64,000 bases of DNA from Modestobacter versicolor (GCF_014195485.1 NZ_JACIBU010000001.1:1736001-1800000), one strand, 5' to 3'; numbered from the stretch's first letter, positions 25,591-36,985 are shown. The notes: a model not told the origin generated them from the sequence alone. Made by a program: numbers and translations.

Positions 25591-27801
25591 GTGAGCGTTC
25601 CCGTGATGACCGCGTTGCCCGAGACACCACCGCGCCGACCGCGCGACGGGGCGGTGGTCCGCATCGCCCGCTGGAGCGCCACCCACCGCTGGACCGTCGT
25701 GGGGCTGTGGCTGCTCGCCGTCGTCCTCGCCGTCGTCGTGGGCAGCGCGACCGGCACCAACACCCTCAGCGGGGCGGAGAGCGGGAGCGGTGAGTCCGGT
25801 CGCGCCGACGTCGTGCTCGACGACGCCGGCTTCCCCGACCCGCCGACCGAGCAGGTGCTGGTGCAGACCCGCGACGGGTCGGCGATCGGGCCGGAGGGCA
25901 CGTCGGCGGCCAACGCCGTCGCCGCCGCCGTCCGCAGCCTGGACGAGGTCGCGGAGGTGGGCGACCCGGTGCCGTCGCTGGACGGGACGGCGCTGCTGGT
26001 GCCCGTCACCCTCGACGTCGGTGACCTGACCGGCGGCGACGCCTGGGAGGCCGGCGAGGACGCGGTCGGGCCAGTGCTCGACGCGGTCGCCGGCGTGCAG
26101 GCCGACCACCCGGACCTGTGGGTCACCGAGTCCGGTGGGAGCTCCATCGGCTCGGTCGTCGGCGAGCAGCTGGACGACGACTTCCAGCGCGCGGAGTTCC
26201 TCAGCCTGCCGGTGACCCTGGCCGTGCTGCTGGTCGCCTTCGGCGCGCTGCTCGCCGCCGGCGTGCCGCTGCTGCTGGGCATCACCGCCGTCGGCGGCGC
26301 GCTGGGCCTGGTCTCGCTGGTCTCCCAGCTCCGCCCGATCGACGAGAGCACCTCCAGCGTCGTCCTGCTGATCGGCATGGCCGTCGGGGTCGACTACGCG
26401 CTGTTCTACGTGCGCCGGGTCCGCGAGGAACGGCGGCACGGCGCGGGCACCGGGCTGGCCGTCGAGCTGGCCGCAGCCACCTCCGGTCGCGCGGTGCTCA
26501 CCTCCGGGATCGCCGTCGCGGTCGCGATGTCGGGCATGTACCTGGCCGGCAACGCCGTCTTCACCTCCTTCGCGACCGGCACCATCCTGGTCGTCGCCGT
26601 GTCGGTGATCGGGTCGCTGACCGTGCTGCCGGCGACGCTGGCGCTGCTCGGCCGGGGCATCGAACGCCCCCGGGTGCCGCTGATCGGCCGGCTGGTCGGC
26701 CGGACCGACGACAGCCGGGTCTGGGGAGCGGTGGTCCGCCGCGTGGTGGCCCGCCCGGGCATCTCGCTCGCCGTGGGCGCCGGCGTGCTGCTCGCGGTGG
26801 CCGTGCCGGCGATCGGGATGAAGACGGCCATGCCCGGCATCGACGCGCTGTCCCGGGACAGCGAGGTGGTGCGTGCCTACGACGCGATCGCCGTCGCCTA
26901 CCCGCAGGAGGGCACCACCGACGAGGTCGTCCTCTGGCGCGCCGACGGCGACGAGCTCGACGCACCCGCCGTGCGGGCCGCCGTGGCGGAGCTGACCGCG
27001 GCCCTGCCCGACCCGACCGCCGCCGGTGAGGTGGAGTTCAACCCGGCCGGCACCGTGGCCCGGGTCAGCATCGCCGGCGCCGGGGAGGCCGACAGCGCCG
27101 ACGCGGTCGCCGGCCTGGAGCGGCTGCGCGAGGACCTGGTGCCCGGCACCGTCGGCGACCTGCCCGGTGTCACCACCGCCGTCACCGGGGACACCGCGGG
27201 GAGCCTCGACTTCGGCAGCACCATGTCCGACCGGCTGCCGGTGGTCATCGGCTTCGTGCTGGCGCTCACCATCGTCGTGCTCACCGTCGCGTTCCGGTCG
27301 CTGGCCGTCGCGCTCATCGCCGCCGTGCTGACGCTGCTGTCGGTGGGCGCTGCCTACGGCGTCCTGGTGCTGGTGTTCCAGTCGACCTGGGCCGAGGGGC
27401 TGCTCGGCTTCACCTCCACCGGGTCGATCGTGTCCTGGCTGCCGCTGTTCCTCTTCGTGGTGCTCTTCGGGCTGTCGATGGACTACCACGTGTTCGTGGT
27501 GTCCCGGGTCCGGGAGGCTGCCCAGGCCGGCATCCCGATGCAGCAGGCGATCACCACCGGGGTCACCCGGTCGGCGGGCGTGGTCACCAGCGCGGCGGTC
27601 GTGATGGTCGCGGTGTTCAGCATCTTCGCGACGCTGTCGATGCTGGAGTTCAAGCAGCTGGGGGTCGGGCTGGCGGTCGCGGTGCTCATCGACGCCACCC
27701 TGGTCCGCGGGGTGCTGCTGCCGGCGACCATGGCGCTGCTGGGCGAGCGCACCTGGTGGCTGCCGCGCTGGCTGCACCGGCTGCCGGCGGCCAGCCACTG
27801 A
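25591..27801 (+). CDS. MMPL-family RND transporter
   Basis: A 736-residue MMPL/RND exporter with two repeats, each a periplasmic loop followed by a bundle of six or so helices (first bundle about residues 205-375, second about 545-720). Conserved acidic-tyrosine motifs are GMAVGVDYALFYVRRVREER and FGLSMDYHVFVVSRVREA, which relay protons in MmpL proteins. It probably exports a lipid or drug; no lipid synthesis genes adjoin. GTG 25591 has AGAGG eight bases upstream; ATG 25606 is an alternative. Confidence 0.93.
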   Translation: MSVPVMTALPETPPRRPRDGAVVRIARWSATHRWTVVGLWLLAVVLAVVVGSATGTNTLSGAESGSGESGRADVVLDDAGFPDPPTEQVLVQTRDGSAIGPEGTSAANAVAAAVRSLDEVAEVGDPVPSLDGTALLVPVTLDVGDLTGGDAWEAGEDAVGPVLDAVAGVQADHPDLWVTESGGSSIGSVVGEQLDDDFQRAEFLSLPVTLAVLLVAFGALLAAGVPLLLGITAVGGALGLVSLVSQLRPIDESTSSVVLLIGMAVGVDYALFYVRRVREERRHGAGTGLAVELAAATSGRAVLTSGIAVAVAMSGMYLAGNAVFTSFATGTILVVAVSVIGSLTVLPATLALLGRGIERPRVPLIGRLVGRTDDSRVWGAVVRRVVARPGISLAVGAGVLLAVAVPAIGMKTAMPGIDALSRDSEVVRAYDAIAVAYPQEGTTDEVVLWRADGDELDAPAVRAAVAELTAALPDPTAAGEVEFNPAGTVARVSIAGAGEADSADAVAGLERLREDLVPGTVGDLPGVTTAVTGDTAGSLDFGSTMSDRLPVVIGFVLALTIVVLTVAFRSLAVALIAAVLTLLSVGAAYGVLVLVFQSTWAEGLLGFTSTGSIVSWLPLFLFVVLFGLSMDYHVFVVSRVREAAQAGIPMQQAITTGVTRSAGVVTSAAVVMVAVFSIFATLSMLEFKQLGVGLAVAVLIDATLVRGVLLPATMALLGERTWWLPRWLHRLPAASH

Positions 27802-27852
27802 CCGGGCGGAACTGGTTGGCGAATCGTCGCACCGGGGCGGTAGACACCCACC

Positions 27853-29094
27853 GTGACCGATCTCGCCGACCAGTTCCGTCCGATCACCGCCGAGGAGTGG
27901 CCGCGGTTCGTCCGCTCGATGGGGACCACCTTCGGCGAGGAGCTCAGCGGCCCCTTCCTCGACGAGCCCTCGCCGATCGCCGAGCTGGACCGCTCGCTCG
28001 CGCTCTTCGACGGCGACCGGGTGGCCGCGACCGCCGGCCTGTACAGCCTGGAGATGACCGTGCCGGGTGCCGTGGTCCCGACCGCGGGCGTCACCTGGAT
28101 CACGGTCGCCCCCACGCACCGCCGTCGCGGTCTGCTCACCGCGATCATGCGGCGGCAGCTGGCCGAGGTGCACGAGGCGGGCCGGGAGCCCGTTGCGGCG
28201 CTGTGGGCGGCGGAGGCGTCGATCTACGGCCGCTTCGGCTACGCCCCGGCCACCTGGCGGGGCGGTTGGACCGGCGAGGCCCACCGGCTGCGGCTCCGGC
28301 CGGACGTCGACTGCGGCACCGGCACCGTCCGGCTGGTCGAACGGGCCGACTTCCAGCCTGCGGCGCAGGCGGTCTACGAGCAGGTGCGCCGGTTCGTGCC
28401 GGGGAACCTCGCGCTCGACGACCGCTGGTGGGACCGGCGGCTCTACGACTCCGCCGAGCGCAGCTCCGGCGGCACGCTCCGCCAGCACGTGCTCCACACC
28501 GAGGCCGACGGCTCCGTCACCGGCTACGCGACCTACCGGCTGCGCGCCGCGTGGAGCGCGACCAACGACCCCGAGGGCACGCTGACCGTCGAGGAGGTCC
28601 GAGGCAGCACCCCGGCGGCCCACGCCGCGCTGTGGCGGTACCTCTTCGACCATGACCTGGTGCGCACCGTCGAGGCGCCGGACGCCTCTGCCGACGACCC
28701 GGTCCGGCACCTGCTGACCGACCCGCGGGCCTGGCACGCCCGCCCGGTGGACGCGCTCTGGGTGCGGCTGGTCGACGTGGGCGCGGCGCTGTCCGCCCGG
28801 CGCTACCCGACCCGGCTGGACTTGGTCATCGAGGTGCGCGATCGGTTCTGCGACTGGAACGACGGGCGCTGGCACCTGTGGGGCCACCCCGCCGGTGCGT
28901 TCTGCGACCGCACCGACCGCGACCCCGACCTGGTCATGGACATCGAGGCGCTGTCGGCGGTCTACCTCGGCGGGGAGTCGCTCGCCGCGCTGCAGGGCGC
29001 CGGCCGGGTCACCGAGATCAGCCCCGGGGCGGTCACCCAGGCCGCGGCGGCGTTCCGCTGGCCGGTCACCCCGTGGTGCCCCGACCACTTCTGA
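27853..29094 (+). CDS. eis: Eis-like GNAT N-acetyltransferase
   Basis: A 413-residue protein with the Eis architecture: an N-terminal GNAT domain with the acetyl-CoA loop VTWITVAPTHRRRGLLTAIM, a second GNAT-like domain and a C-terminal SCP2-like domain (DLVMDIEALSAVYLGGESLA). It ends in ..CPDHF, and a C-terminal Phe carboxylate is the catalytic base in Mycobacterium tuberculosis Eis. Eis enzymes acetylate multiple amines, including aminoglycosides; the native target here is unknown. TAGACA lies six bases before the GTG and there is no SD, so translation may be leaderless. Confidence 0.88.
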   Translation: MTDLADQFRPITAEEWPRFVRSMGTTFGEELSGPFLDEPSPIAELDRSLALFDGDRVAATAGLYSLEMTVPGAVVPTAGVTWITVAPTHRRRGLLTAIMRRQLAEVHEAGREPVAALWAAEASIYGRFGYAPATWRGGWTGEAHRLRLRPDVDCGTGTVRLVERADFQPAAQAVYEQVRRFVPGNLALDDRWWDRRLYDSAERSSGGTLRQHVLHTEADGSVTGYATYRLRAAWSATNDPEGTLTVEEVRGSTPAAHAALWRYLFDHDLVRTVEAPDASADDPVRHLLTDPRAWHARPVDALWVRLVDVGAALSARRYPTRLDLVIEVRDRFCDWNDGRWHLWGHPAGAFCDRTDRDPDLVMDIEALSAVYLGGESLAALQGAGRVTEISPGAVTQAAAAFRWPVTPWCPDHF

Positions 29095-29157
29095 AAGGAC
29101 CTCCCTTCCCCCCACGCCTCGCAAGCTCGGCGCGGGCCCCTGAAGGGCGGCCGCTCC
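29093..29157 (+). repeat. Dispersed hairpin repeat, copy A
   Basis: It begins on the stop codon of the Eis-like gene. It shares GAA-GGAC, a C-tract, CTCGCAAGCTCG and a closing inverted arm with copies at 36068 and 54532. It probably doubles as a terminator. This copy is the most divergent. Confidence 0.6.
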
Positions 29158-29226
29158 AGCACGTCACCACGCTCGGGCCGAGCCTCTGGACGGGGCCGAC
29201 GGCTGGTGACGTCCACATCGACACGC

Positions 29227-29817
29227 TCAGCTGGGTACGGTGCCGTCCCACTCGTCGAGGGGGGCGCAGTGCCAGCGCCAGGAGGTCAGCGGCTCGCGGC
29301 CGGGCAGCTCGCCGCGGCCGGTCGCCCACAGCAGCGCCGCCCACGGGTCGTCGCCGGCCGGTGCCCAGGGGAACAGCCGGGCGAGCACCGCGTCGGCCAG
29401 CTCTGCGGGCGGCGCCCACTCCAGCTGCCGGCCGTCGGCGACGTCCCAGGTGTGCAGCAGCATCTCCGCGCAGCCCATCCCGGCGAACCCCGAGGCGTCG
29501 GCCAGGCCCCAGCTGTGCGCACCGCGCTCGTCGGGCCCGGCGGCGTCCACCACCCGGGCCAGCACCTCCGCCGCCGCACCGAGCTGCTTGCGCATCTCCG
29601 CCAGCTCCACGTCGGGACGGCGGACCAGGTCGAAGGCGCTCACCTCAGCCGGGCCGGCGACCAGGTCGGCGGCGTACCAGGTGAGGCAGGAGGTGATGTG
29701 GTGCGCGACCCCGGTGACGTCGGTGGCCAGCAGCGGCACGGCGGCGCCACCGTCGGGCACCCGGCCGAGCAGCTCCTGGACCGCGGCGTCGGCGGCGCGC
29801 AGGTCGTCGCCGGTCAT
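29227..29817 (-). CDS. DinB-like / mycothiol-dependent maleylpyruvate isomerase-fold protein
   Basis: A 196-residue protein of the MDMPI_N / TIGR03083 type: the first helix bundle carries LATDVTGVAHHITSCLTWYA with a metal-ligand His, and a second His lies in AEMLLHTWDVADG. Actinobacterial members are mycothiol-dependent S-transferases or isomerases; this one lacks an assigned substrate. Five bases from rpiB on the same strand, so possibly its operon partner. Confidence 0.75.
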   Translation of the reverse strand: MTGDDLRAADAAVQELLGRVPDGGAAVPLLATDVTGVAHHITSCLTWYAADLVAGPAEVSAFDLVRRPDVELAEMRKQLGAAAEVLARVVDAAGPDERGAHSWGLADASGFAGMGCAEMLLHTWDVADGRQLEWAPPAELADAVLARLFPWAPAGDDPWAALLWATGRGELPGREPLTSWRWHCAPLDEWDGTVPS

Positions 29818-29821
29818 GCCG

Positions 29822-30307
29822 TCACGGGGTGTCGGTGGGGAGCCCGCCCGCCGGGCGGTGCCGGTCCCGCTCGTAGTCGGTGAGCAGCCCGATCCGCCGG
29901 ACGTGCCGGGCCTCGCCGCTGAACGGCTCGCGCAGGAAGGTCAGCACCAGCGCGGTGGCCTCCTCGACGCTGTGCTGCCGGCCGCCGACCGAGACGACGT
30001 TGGCGTCGTTGTGCTGGCGGGCCAGCCGGGCGGTGTCCTCGTTCCACACCAGGGCGGCGCGGACGCCGGGGACCTTGTTGGCCGCGATCTGCTCGCCGTT
30101 GCCCGAGCCGCCGATGACGACGCCGAGGGTGCCGGGCTCGGTGACCACCCGCTCCCCCACCTCGAAGCAGAACGGCGGGTAGTCGTCCTCGGCGTCGTAG
30201 TCGTACGCGCCGCAGTCGACGGGCTCGAAGCCCTCGTCGGCGAGCACCTGCAGGAGGTGGGACTTCAGTTCGAGACCGGCGTGGTCGGTGCCGAGGAAGA
30301 CGCGCAT
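29822..30307 (-). CDS. rpiB: Ribose-5-phosphate isomerase B
   Basis: Interconverts ribose-5-phosphate and ribulose-5-phosphate in the pentose phosphate pathway. The 161 residues start MRVFLGTDHAG with D8/H9 and carry GGSGNGEQIAANKV with E72, the catalytic base of the actinobacterial (Mtb-type) enzymes, in place of the Cys of other RpiBs. ATG 30307 follows GAGAGG. In Mycobacterium tuberculosis rpiB also lies between tig and Rv2466c-pepN; here about 21 kb of extra DNA separates it from tig. Confidence 0.96.
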   Translation of the reverse strand: MRVFLGTDHAGLELKSHLLQVLADEGFEPVDCGAYDYDAEDDYPPFCFEVGERVVTEPGTLGVVIGGSGNGEQIAANKVPGVRAALVWNEDTARLARQHNDANVVSVGGRQHSVEEATALVLTFLREPFSGEARHVRRIGLLTDYERDRHRPAGGLPTDTP

Positions 30308-30344
30308 GCCCCGATCCTCTCAGGCGGCCTGGCAGGCTGGCCCG

Positions 30345-31016
30345 GTGGCGGTGCTCGGGGTCGACGGCTGGCGGCTGGGGTGGGTGGGCGCCCTGCTGCA
30401 CGGCCGCACGGTGGAGCTGCTCGCCCTCGGAACCGTCGATGACGTGCTCGCCGTCCCGGGCGTGGAGGTGATCGCGATCGACATGCCGATCGGGCTGTCG
30501 GAGGACGGCGTCCGGGTCTGCGACGTCGCGGCGCGGGAGCTGCTGACCGGGGCCGCCAGCTCGGTCTTCCCCACGCCGGTGCGCGGCGTGCTCGCCACCG
30601 ACGACTACGCCGAGGCCCGGGCCATCTCCCGAGCCGCCACCGACCCGCCGCGGGCCCCCTCGGCCCAGGCGTTCCAGCTCGTCCGGTCCATCCGCGCGCT
30701 GGACGACGCCCTCGGCGACCCGCCCACCGACCGGGTCGTGGAGGTGCACCCCGAGCTGGCGTTCCGGCTCGGGCTCGGCGGCGTCACCGACCGCAAGGGC
30801 ACCGCCCGCGGCACGGTGCAGCGGCTGCGGGCACTCCGCGCGGTGATGGACGTCGGGGAGGCGCTGGACGCCGCCCCGGTCGGCGTCCCGGTGGTCGACG
30901 CGCTGGACGCCTGCGCCGCGGCGTGGTCGGCCCAGCGGCTGGCCGACGGCCGCGCGGAGTGCGTCGGCGACGGGACGACGGACTCCCGCGACCGGCCGAT
31001 GCGGATCTGCTGGTGA
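30345..31016 (+). CDS. DUF429 family protein (RNase H-like fold)
   Basis: A 223-residue DUF429 protein: GVDGWRLGWVGALLHGRTVE at the start, IAIDMPIGLSEDG, SVFPTPVRGVL, and VVEVHPELAFRLG with conserved acidic residues like those of RNase H/Holliday-resolvase folds. Activity unproven. GTG 30345 is the first start consistent with the fold. It overlaps the metallo-hydrolase downstream by GTGA and is divergent from rpiB. Confidence 0.85.
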   Translation: MAVLGVDGWRLGWVGALLHGRTVELLALGTVDDVLAVPGVEVIAIDMPIGLSEDGVRVCDVAARELLTGAASSVFPTPVRGVLATDDYAEARAISRAATDPPRAPSAQAFQLVRSIRALDDALGDPPTDRVVEVHPELAFRLGLGGVTDRKGTARGTVQRLRALRAVMDVGEALDAAPVGVPVVDALDACAAAWSAQRLADGRAECVGDGTTDSRDRPMRICW

Positions 31017-31774
31017 CCGCCGGCTGGCGGGAGGTGGGCGACCGGGTGTTCGTCCGCCGGCACCGGGAGCTGGACCTCAACTGCGGGCTGGTCGTCGGCG
31101 ACGGCGCCTGCCTGGTCGTCGACACCCGCTCGCACCTGGGCGAGGGCCGGGCGCTGGCCGAGGCGGTCCGCGCGGTCACCCCGTACCCGTGGTCGGTGGT
31201 CAACACCCACGCCCACTTCGACCACTGCTTCGGCAACGCCGCCTTCCGGCCGGCCGAGGTCTGGGCGCTGCGGGAGTGCGCCGCCGAGCTGGCCGCGACC
31301 GCCGAGCAGCAGCGGGCCGACGTCGTCGGCGCCCTGCTGGCCGACGGCGACCCGGCCGCCGAGCTGGTCGCGACGACGCCGCTGGACCTGCCCGACCGGC
31401 TCGTCGACGAGGCCGCCGTGCTCGACGTCGGCGGCCGTGCGGTGTCGCTGCGGCACCTGGGCCGCGGGCACACCGGCGCTGACCTGGTGGTGGCCGTGGA
31501 CGACGTGGTCTTCGCCGGCGACCTGGTCGAGGAGGGCTCGCCACCGGCGATGGAGGACGCCTTCCCGCTGGACTGGGCCGGCACCCTGACCGCGCTGCTC
31601 GAGCTGGTGCGCGGCCCCGTCGTGCCCGGGCACGGCGCCGTGGTGGACGCGGCGTTCGTCGCCGAGCAGCGCGACGAGCTCGCCGGGCTGGCCCGCTGGC
31701 TCACCCGGCCGGACGGCGCGGCGCCGTTCGACGAGCGGACCCGGGCGATCGCCCGGACCCGGGTCGCCGGCTAG
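31013..31774 (+). CDS. Metallo-beta-lactamase-fold hydrolase
   Basis: A 253-residue MBL-fold protein with the zinc motif THAHFDH (H66, H68, D70, H71), a later His in LGRGHTGAD, the bridging Asp in VVFAGDLVEEG and the last His in VPGHGAVV. Substrate unknown; glyoxalase II-like or lactonase-like. Start GTG 31013 overlaps the DUF429 stop. Its TAG stop shares the palindrome CTAG (31771-31774) with the stop of the convergent SDR gene. Confidence 0.9.
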   Translation: MTAGWREVGDRVFVRRHRELDLNCGLVVGDGACLVVDTRSHLGEGRALAEAVRAVTPYPWSVVNTHAHFDHCFGNAAFRPAEVWALRECAAELAATAEQQRADVVGALLADGDPAAELVATTPLDLPDRLVDEAAVLDVGGRAVSLRHLGRGHTGADLVVAVDDVVFAGDLVEEGSPPAMEDAFPLDWAGTLTALLELVRGPVVPGHGAVVDAAFVAEQRDELAGLARWLTRPDGAAPFDERTRAIARTRVAG

Positions 31775-32538
31775 GACAGCTTCCGGACCACCGGCAGCGG
31801 CAACGCCCGGAGCAGCCCGGCGACCGGGCGCCACGGCCACTCCGGCACGTAGGCGCGGACCGGCTCCCGCTCGATCGCCTCGACCAGGGCGGTGACGCCG
31901 GTCTGCAGGTCGACGGTGAACGGGCCCCGGCGGCCGACGTTGATGTCGGTCTCGATGAACCCGGGGTGCACGGTGGTGACCCGGATCGCCCGGGTCGACC
32001 GGTCGCCGAGCAGGTCGGCGCGGATGCCCTCGGCGAGCACGGCGTCGGCGGCCTTGGAGGTGGCGTACGCCGTCCGGGTGCCGCCCATGCCGCGCACCCC
32101 GGCGACGGAGGAGACCACCACGAGGTGGCCGGCCCGCTGGGCGCGGAAGAGCTCGACCGCGGCCTCGCAGCAGGCGTGCGTGCCGAGCACGTTGGTGACC
32201 AGCACCTGCCGGTTGGGGCGCGGGTCGCCGCTGCCGACCGGGGTGCCCTTGCCCAGGCCCGCGTTGGCGATGAACCGGTCGATGCCGCCGAGCTGCCCGG
32301 CCAGCTGCGGGACGACCGCCGTCACGGCGTCCGGGTCGTCGACGTCGAGCTGCCCGACCACGACCCGGGTGCCCGGGTGCTGCGCCAGCAGCTCGTCGCG
32401 GAGCTCCTCGAGCCGGTCCAGCCGCCGGGCCACCAGCACCAGGTCGCGCCCGCGGGCGGCGAACCGGCGGGCCATGCCCTGGCCGAGGCCGGCGCTCGCG
32501 CCGGTGATGAGGATGCGCTGACGGACGGGGAACGGCAT
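31771..32538 (-). CDS. Short-chain dehydrogenase/reductase
   Basis: A 255-residue classical SDR: LITGASAGLGQGMARRFA at residues 10-27, NAG in FIANAGLG, and YATSKAAD with the Tyr/Lys pair. The C-terminal RPVAGLLRALPLPVVRKLS is an amphipathic or membrane-touching segment typical of the mycobacterial SDR group acting on lipids. ATG 32538. The stop codon overlaps that of the convergent MBL gene. Separated from the nitroreductase upstream by a hairpin. Confidence 0.88.
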   Translation of the reverse strand: MPFPVRQRILITGASAGLGQGMARRFAARGRDLVLVARRLDRLEELRDELLAQHPGTRVVVGQLDVDDPDAVTAVVPQLAGQLGGIDRFIANAGLGKGTPVGSGDPRPNRQVLVTNVLGTHACCEAAVELFRAQRAGHLVVVSSVAGVRGMGGTRTAYATSKAADAVLAEGIRADLLGDRSTRAIRVTTVHPGFIETDINVGRRGPFTVDLQTGVTALVEAIEREPVRAYVPEWPWRPVAGLLRALPLPVVRKLS

Positions 32539-32575
32539 CCCGTCAGGATGCCGCACCCGCCGCCACCCCGAAGAC

Positions 32576-32612
32576 GGCCATCTCCGGGGAACGGGAGACC
32601 CCGGAGATGGCC
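32576..32612 (-). terminator. Terminator after the Rv2466c-like gene
   Basis: A perfect 14-bp stem (GGCCATCTCCGGGG and its complement) with a nine-base loop lies 17 bases downstream of the stop at 32630. Confidence 0.8.
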
Positions 32613-32629
32613 ATGTTCGGGATGCCGGC

Positions 32630-33295
32630 CTACTGGGCGGTGCTGAGCTCCAGGGCGTCGGCCGGGACCGAGGACATGTCCGGGCCGGCGGTGCGGGTGC
32701 GCTTGAGCTCCCAGAAGTCGGGCAGGTTGGCCAGCAGGACGGCGCCGTCGAAGGCCTTGCCGGCGTCCTCGCCGGTGGGCACCTTGCTGATGACCGGGCC
32801 GAAGAACGCCACGCCGTCGATGTGCATGACCGGGGTGCCGACGTCGTCGCCGACCGGGTCCATGCCCTCGTGGTGGCTCTTCTCCAGCGCCTCGTCGTAC
32901 TCGGTGGAGTCGGCGGCCTCGGCCAGCTCGGCGGGCAGGCCGACCCGCTCCAGCGCCGGCGCGATGAGGTCGGGCAGCTCGACGCCCTCGTGGTGCCGCA
33001 GCGTGCCCATCGCGGTGTACAGGTCGCCGAGGACGCCCTCACCGTGCTGCTGCGCGGCGGCGACGGCCACCCGCACCGGGCCGATGGCCTGGGCCATCAT
33101 CTCGCGGTACTCCTCCGGCAGGTCGCGCCCGCGGTTGAGCACCGACAGCGACATGACGTGCCAGTGCAGGTCGATGTCGCGCACCTTCGCCGCCTCCAGC
33201 ACCCAGCGGCTGGTCAGCCAGGCCCAGGGGCACAGCGGGTCGAACCAGAAGTCGACGCGGGCCTTGGTGGGGGCGCTCTGCACTGCCTCGGTCAT
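32630..33295 (-). CDS. Mycothiol-dependent nitroreductase Rv2466c family protein (DsbA fold)
   Basis: A 221-residue DsbA/thioredoxin-fold protein with the CPWA active-site motif (DPLCPWAW, C22) and cis-Pro region GTPVMHIDG. It resembles Rv2466c, a mycothiol-dependent oxidoreductase of the SigH regulon in M. tuberculosis. It reduces oxidants or nitro-compounds using mycothiol in the cytoplasm. ATG 33295 has GAGGAG five bases upstream. Divergent from pepN, as in mycobacteria. Confidence 0.92.
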   Translation of the reverse strand: MTEAVQSAPTKARVDFWFDPLCPWAWLTSRWVLEAAKVRDIDLHWHVMSLSVLNRGRDLPEEYREMMAQAIGPVRVAVAAAQQHGEGVLGDLYTAMGTLRHHEGVELPDLIAPALERVGLPAELAEAADSTEYDEALEKSHHEGMDPVGDDVGTPVMHIDGVAFFGPVISKVPTGEDAGKAFDGAVLLANLPDFWELKRTRTAGPDMSSVPADALELSTAQ

Positions 33296-33452
33296 GGGTG
33301 CTCCTCGCGTGTCGTCGGTGCCCCGGACGGTCGGTGGCGTCACGCCCGGGTCGTCTCCGGCCAGCAAGTCCGGCCGCAGTCCGGTTGTTCCCGGGCACCC
33401 CGCGCGGCACACGGGCGGAGGACCGTTGGCCCCGCATGGGAAGCTCCGGTAC

Positions 33453-36002
<2,550 letters not shown>

Positions 36003-36013
36003 ACCCGGCGTGA

Positions 36014-36056
36014 ACGCCAGCGGCCCAGGACTCGGTGAGTCCTGGGCCGCTGGCGT
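36014..36056 (+). terminator. pepN terminator, 20-bp perfect stem
   Basis: Twenty exactly complementary bases (starting ACGCCAGCGGCCC) surround a GGT centre, 12 bases after the pepN stop. No U-tract. Confidence 0.85.
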
Positions 36057-36067
36057 GGTGACGTTCT

Positions 36068-36132
36068 GGAACGGCCCCCTCGCAGGGTCCCGCCGCGAGC
36101 TCGCGAGCGGTGGGGGGCGAGGGGGTCCTTCG
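36068..36132 (-). repeat. Dispersed hairpin repeat, copy B
   Basis: Arms GGCCCCCTCGC and GCGAGGGGGTCC pair around an inner palindrome CGCGAGCTCGCG. It is the reverse complement of the family sequence at 54532 and lies immediately before the DUF5130 stop, so the pepN and DUF5130 transcripts converge on two hairpins. Confidence 0.75.
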
Positions 36133-36594
36133 TCAGTGGGTGCGGCGGGAGGGGTGGCCGGCGGCGTCGGACATCTGGCGCAGGCCGTTGACGATCGCGC
36201 CGACCAGGTCGCCGGAGCCGAGCCGGCTGGTCATCGACAGCACCGCGAGGGCGCAGGCCCGGTCGGGCAGCCGGCGGGCGGCGGTGGCCCCGGTGACGAT
36301 CTCGAGCACCCGCTGCCCGGGCGACAGGGCGACCAGGACGCTGTTGGCGGTGTCGCCGCCGGACCGGGAGTGCAGGTCCTCGGCGGTGCCGCGGGTGTCG
36401 GAGCCCAGGTCGCCCACGTAGACGGTGAACCGCAGGCCGGTCTCCCGGGAGGACATGGTCAGCGCCTCGTCGAGCCGGGCGAGGTCCTGGTAGGAGAACG
36501 GCCCGTTGCCGGACTCGTCGACCACCGAACCGCTGGTGTCCGAGGTCGAGGTGCCGCGGGTGTCGAGCTGCTGGCTCATCGGGGCGGAACTCAT
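36133..36594 (-). CDS. DUF5130 family protein (TPM-like domain)
   Basis: A 153-residue orthologue by pattern and position of Rv2468c: FSYQDLARLDEALTMSSRET near residue 35, TGLRFTVYVGDLGSDTRG, then NSVLVALSPGQRVLEIVTG. The family resembles the TPM fold of phosphatase or repair proteins, with no known activity. ATG 36594 has GGAGG ten bases upstream; ATG 36579 and GTG 36645 are alternatives. It follows the candidate ctaJ gene on the same strand. Confidence 0.82.
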   Translation of the reverse strand: MSSAPMSQQLDTRGTSTSDTSGSVVDESGNGPFSYQDLARLDEALTMSSRETGLRFTVYVGDLGSDTRGTAEDLHSRSGGDTANSVLVALSPGQRVLEIVTGATAARRLPDRACALAVLSMTSRLGSGDLVGAIVNGLRQMSDAAGHPSRRTH

Positions 36595-36652
36595 CGGGGC
36601 GGGGCCTCCGGAGGGTGACGGGGCGGCGGAGGAGGCGGTGCTCACGGCGCGG

Positions 36653-36985
36653 TCACCAGGTCCCGCGGGCGCCGCCGGCGGCGGTGCGCCGGGCGGGCTC
36701 GGGGACGTGCGGACCCTGACCGATGGCCAGCGCCGCGGTGGTCGGGCCCAGGGACGGGCCGTGGTGGCCGTCGGCGTGGGCGTCACCGTGGTCGGAGCCG
36801 TGGGCGGCCCCGGCCGAGGTGTCCGGGTGCGGCTCCCACCAGACCGGCGCCGCCGTCCAGGGCTGGCCGGGGCGGTACCTGGTCTTCTGCTGGCCGCGGC
36901 CGGGGATCAGCGTCGCGAGCGCCAGGAGGAGGAAGACCGCCAGCGGGATGACGCCGTAGATGAGCACGGTCTCGATCACGGGCAT
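36653..36985 (-). CDS. Single-TM small protein, candidate aa3 oxidase subunit CtaJ
   Basis: 110 residues: one TM helix near residues 5-27 (IETVLIYGVIPLAVFLLLAL) followed by a Tyr/Trp-containing hydrophilic stretch and a His/Gly/Asp-rich tail. A protein of this kind next to pepN/DUF5130 matches what I recall of CtaJ, an accessory subunit of the actinobacterial cytochrome bcc-aa3 supercomplex. The assignment rests on position and topology only. TAGATT lies six bases before the ATG and no SD is present, suggesting a leaderless mRNA. Confidence 0.6.
   Translation of the reverse strand: MPVIETVLIYGVIPLAVFLLLALATLIPGRGQQKTRYRPGQPWTAAPVWWEPHPDTSAGAAHGSDHGDAHADGHHGPSLGPTTAALAIGQGPHVPEPARRTAAGGARGTW

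Noticed and set aside
25246-29124. 1292-codon open frame on the minus strand opposite the MMPL and Eis-like genes
   Set aside because: Antisense shadow of high-GC coding DNA: Arg/Gly/His/Gln-rich with no domain pattern, whereas the plus strand encodes two clear families.
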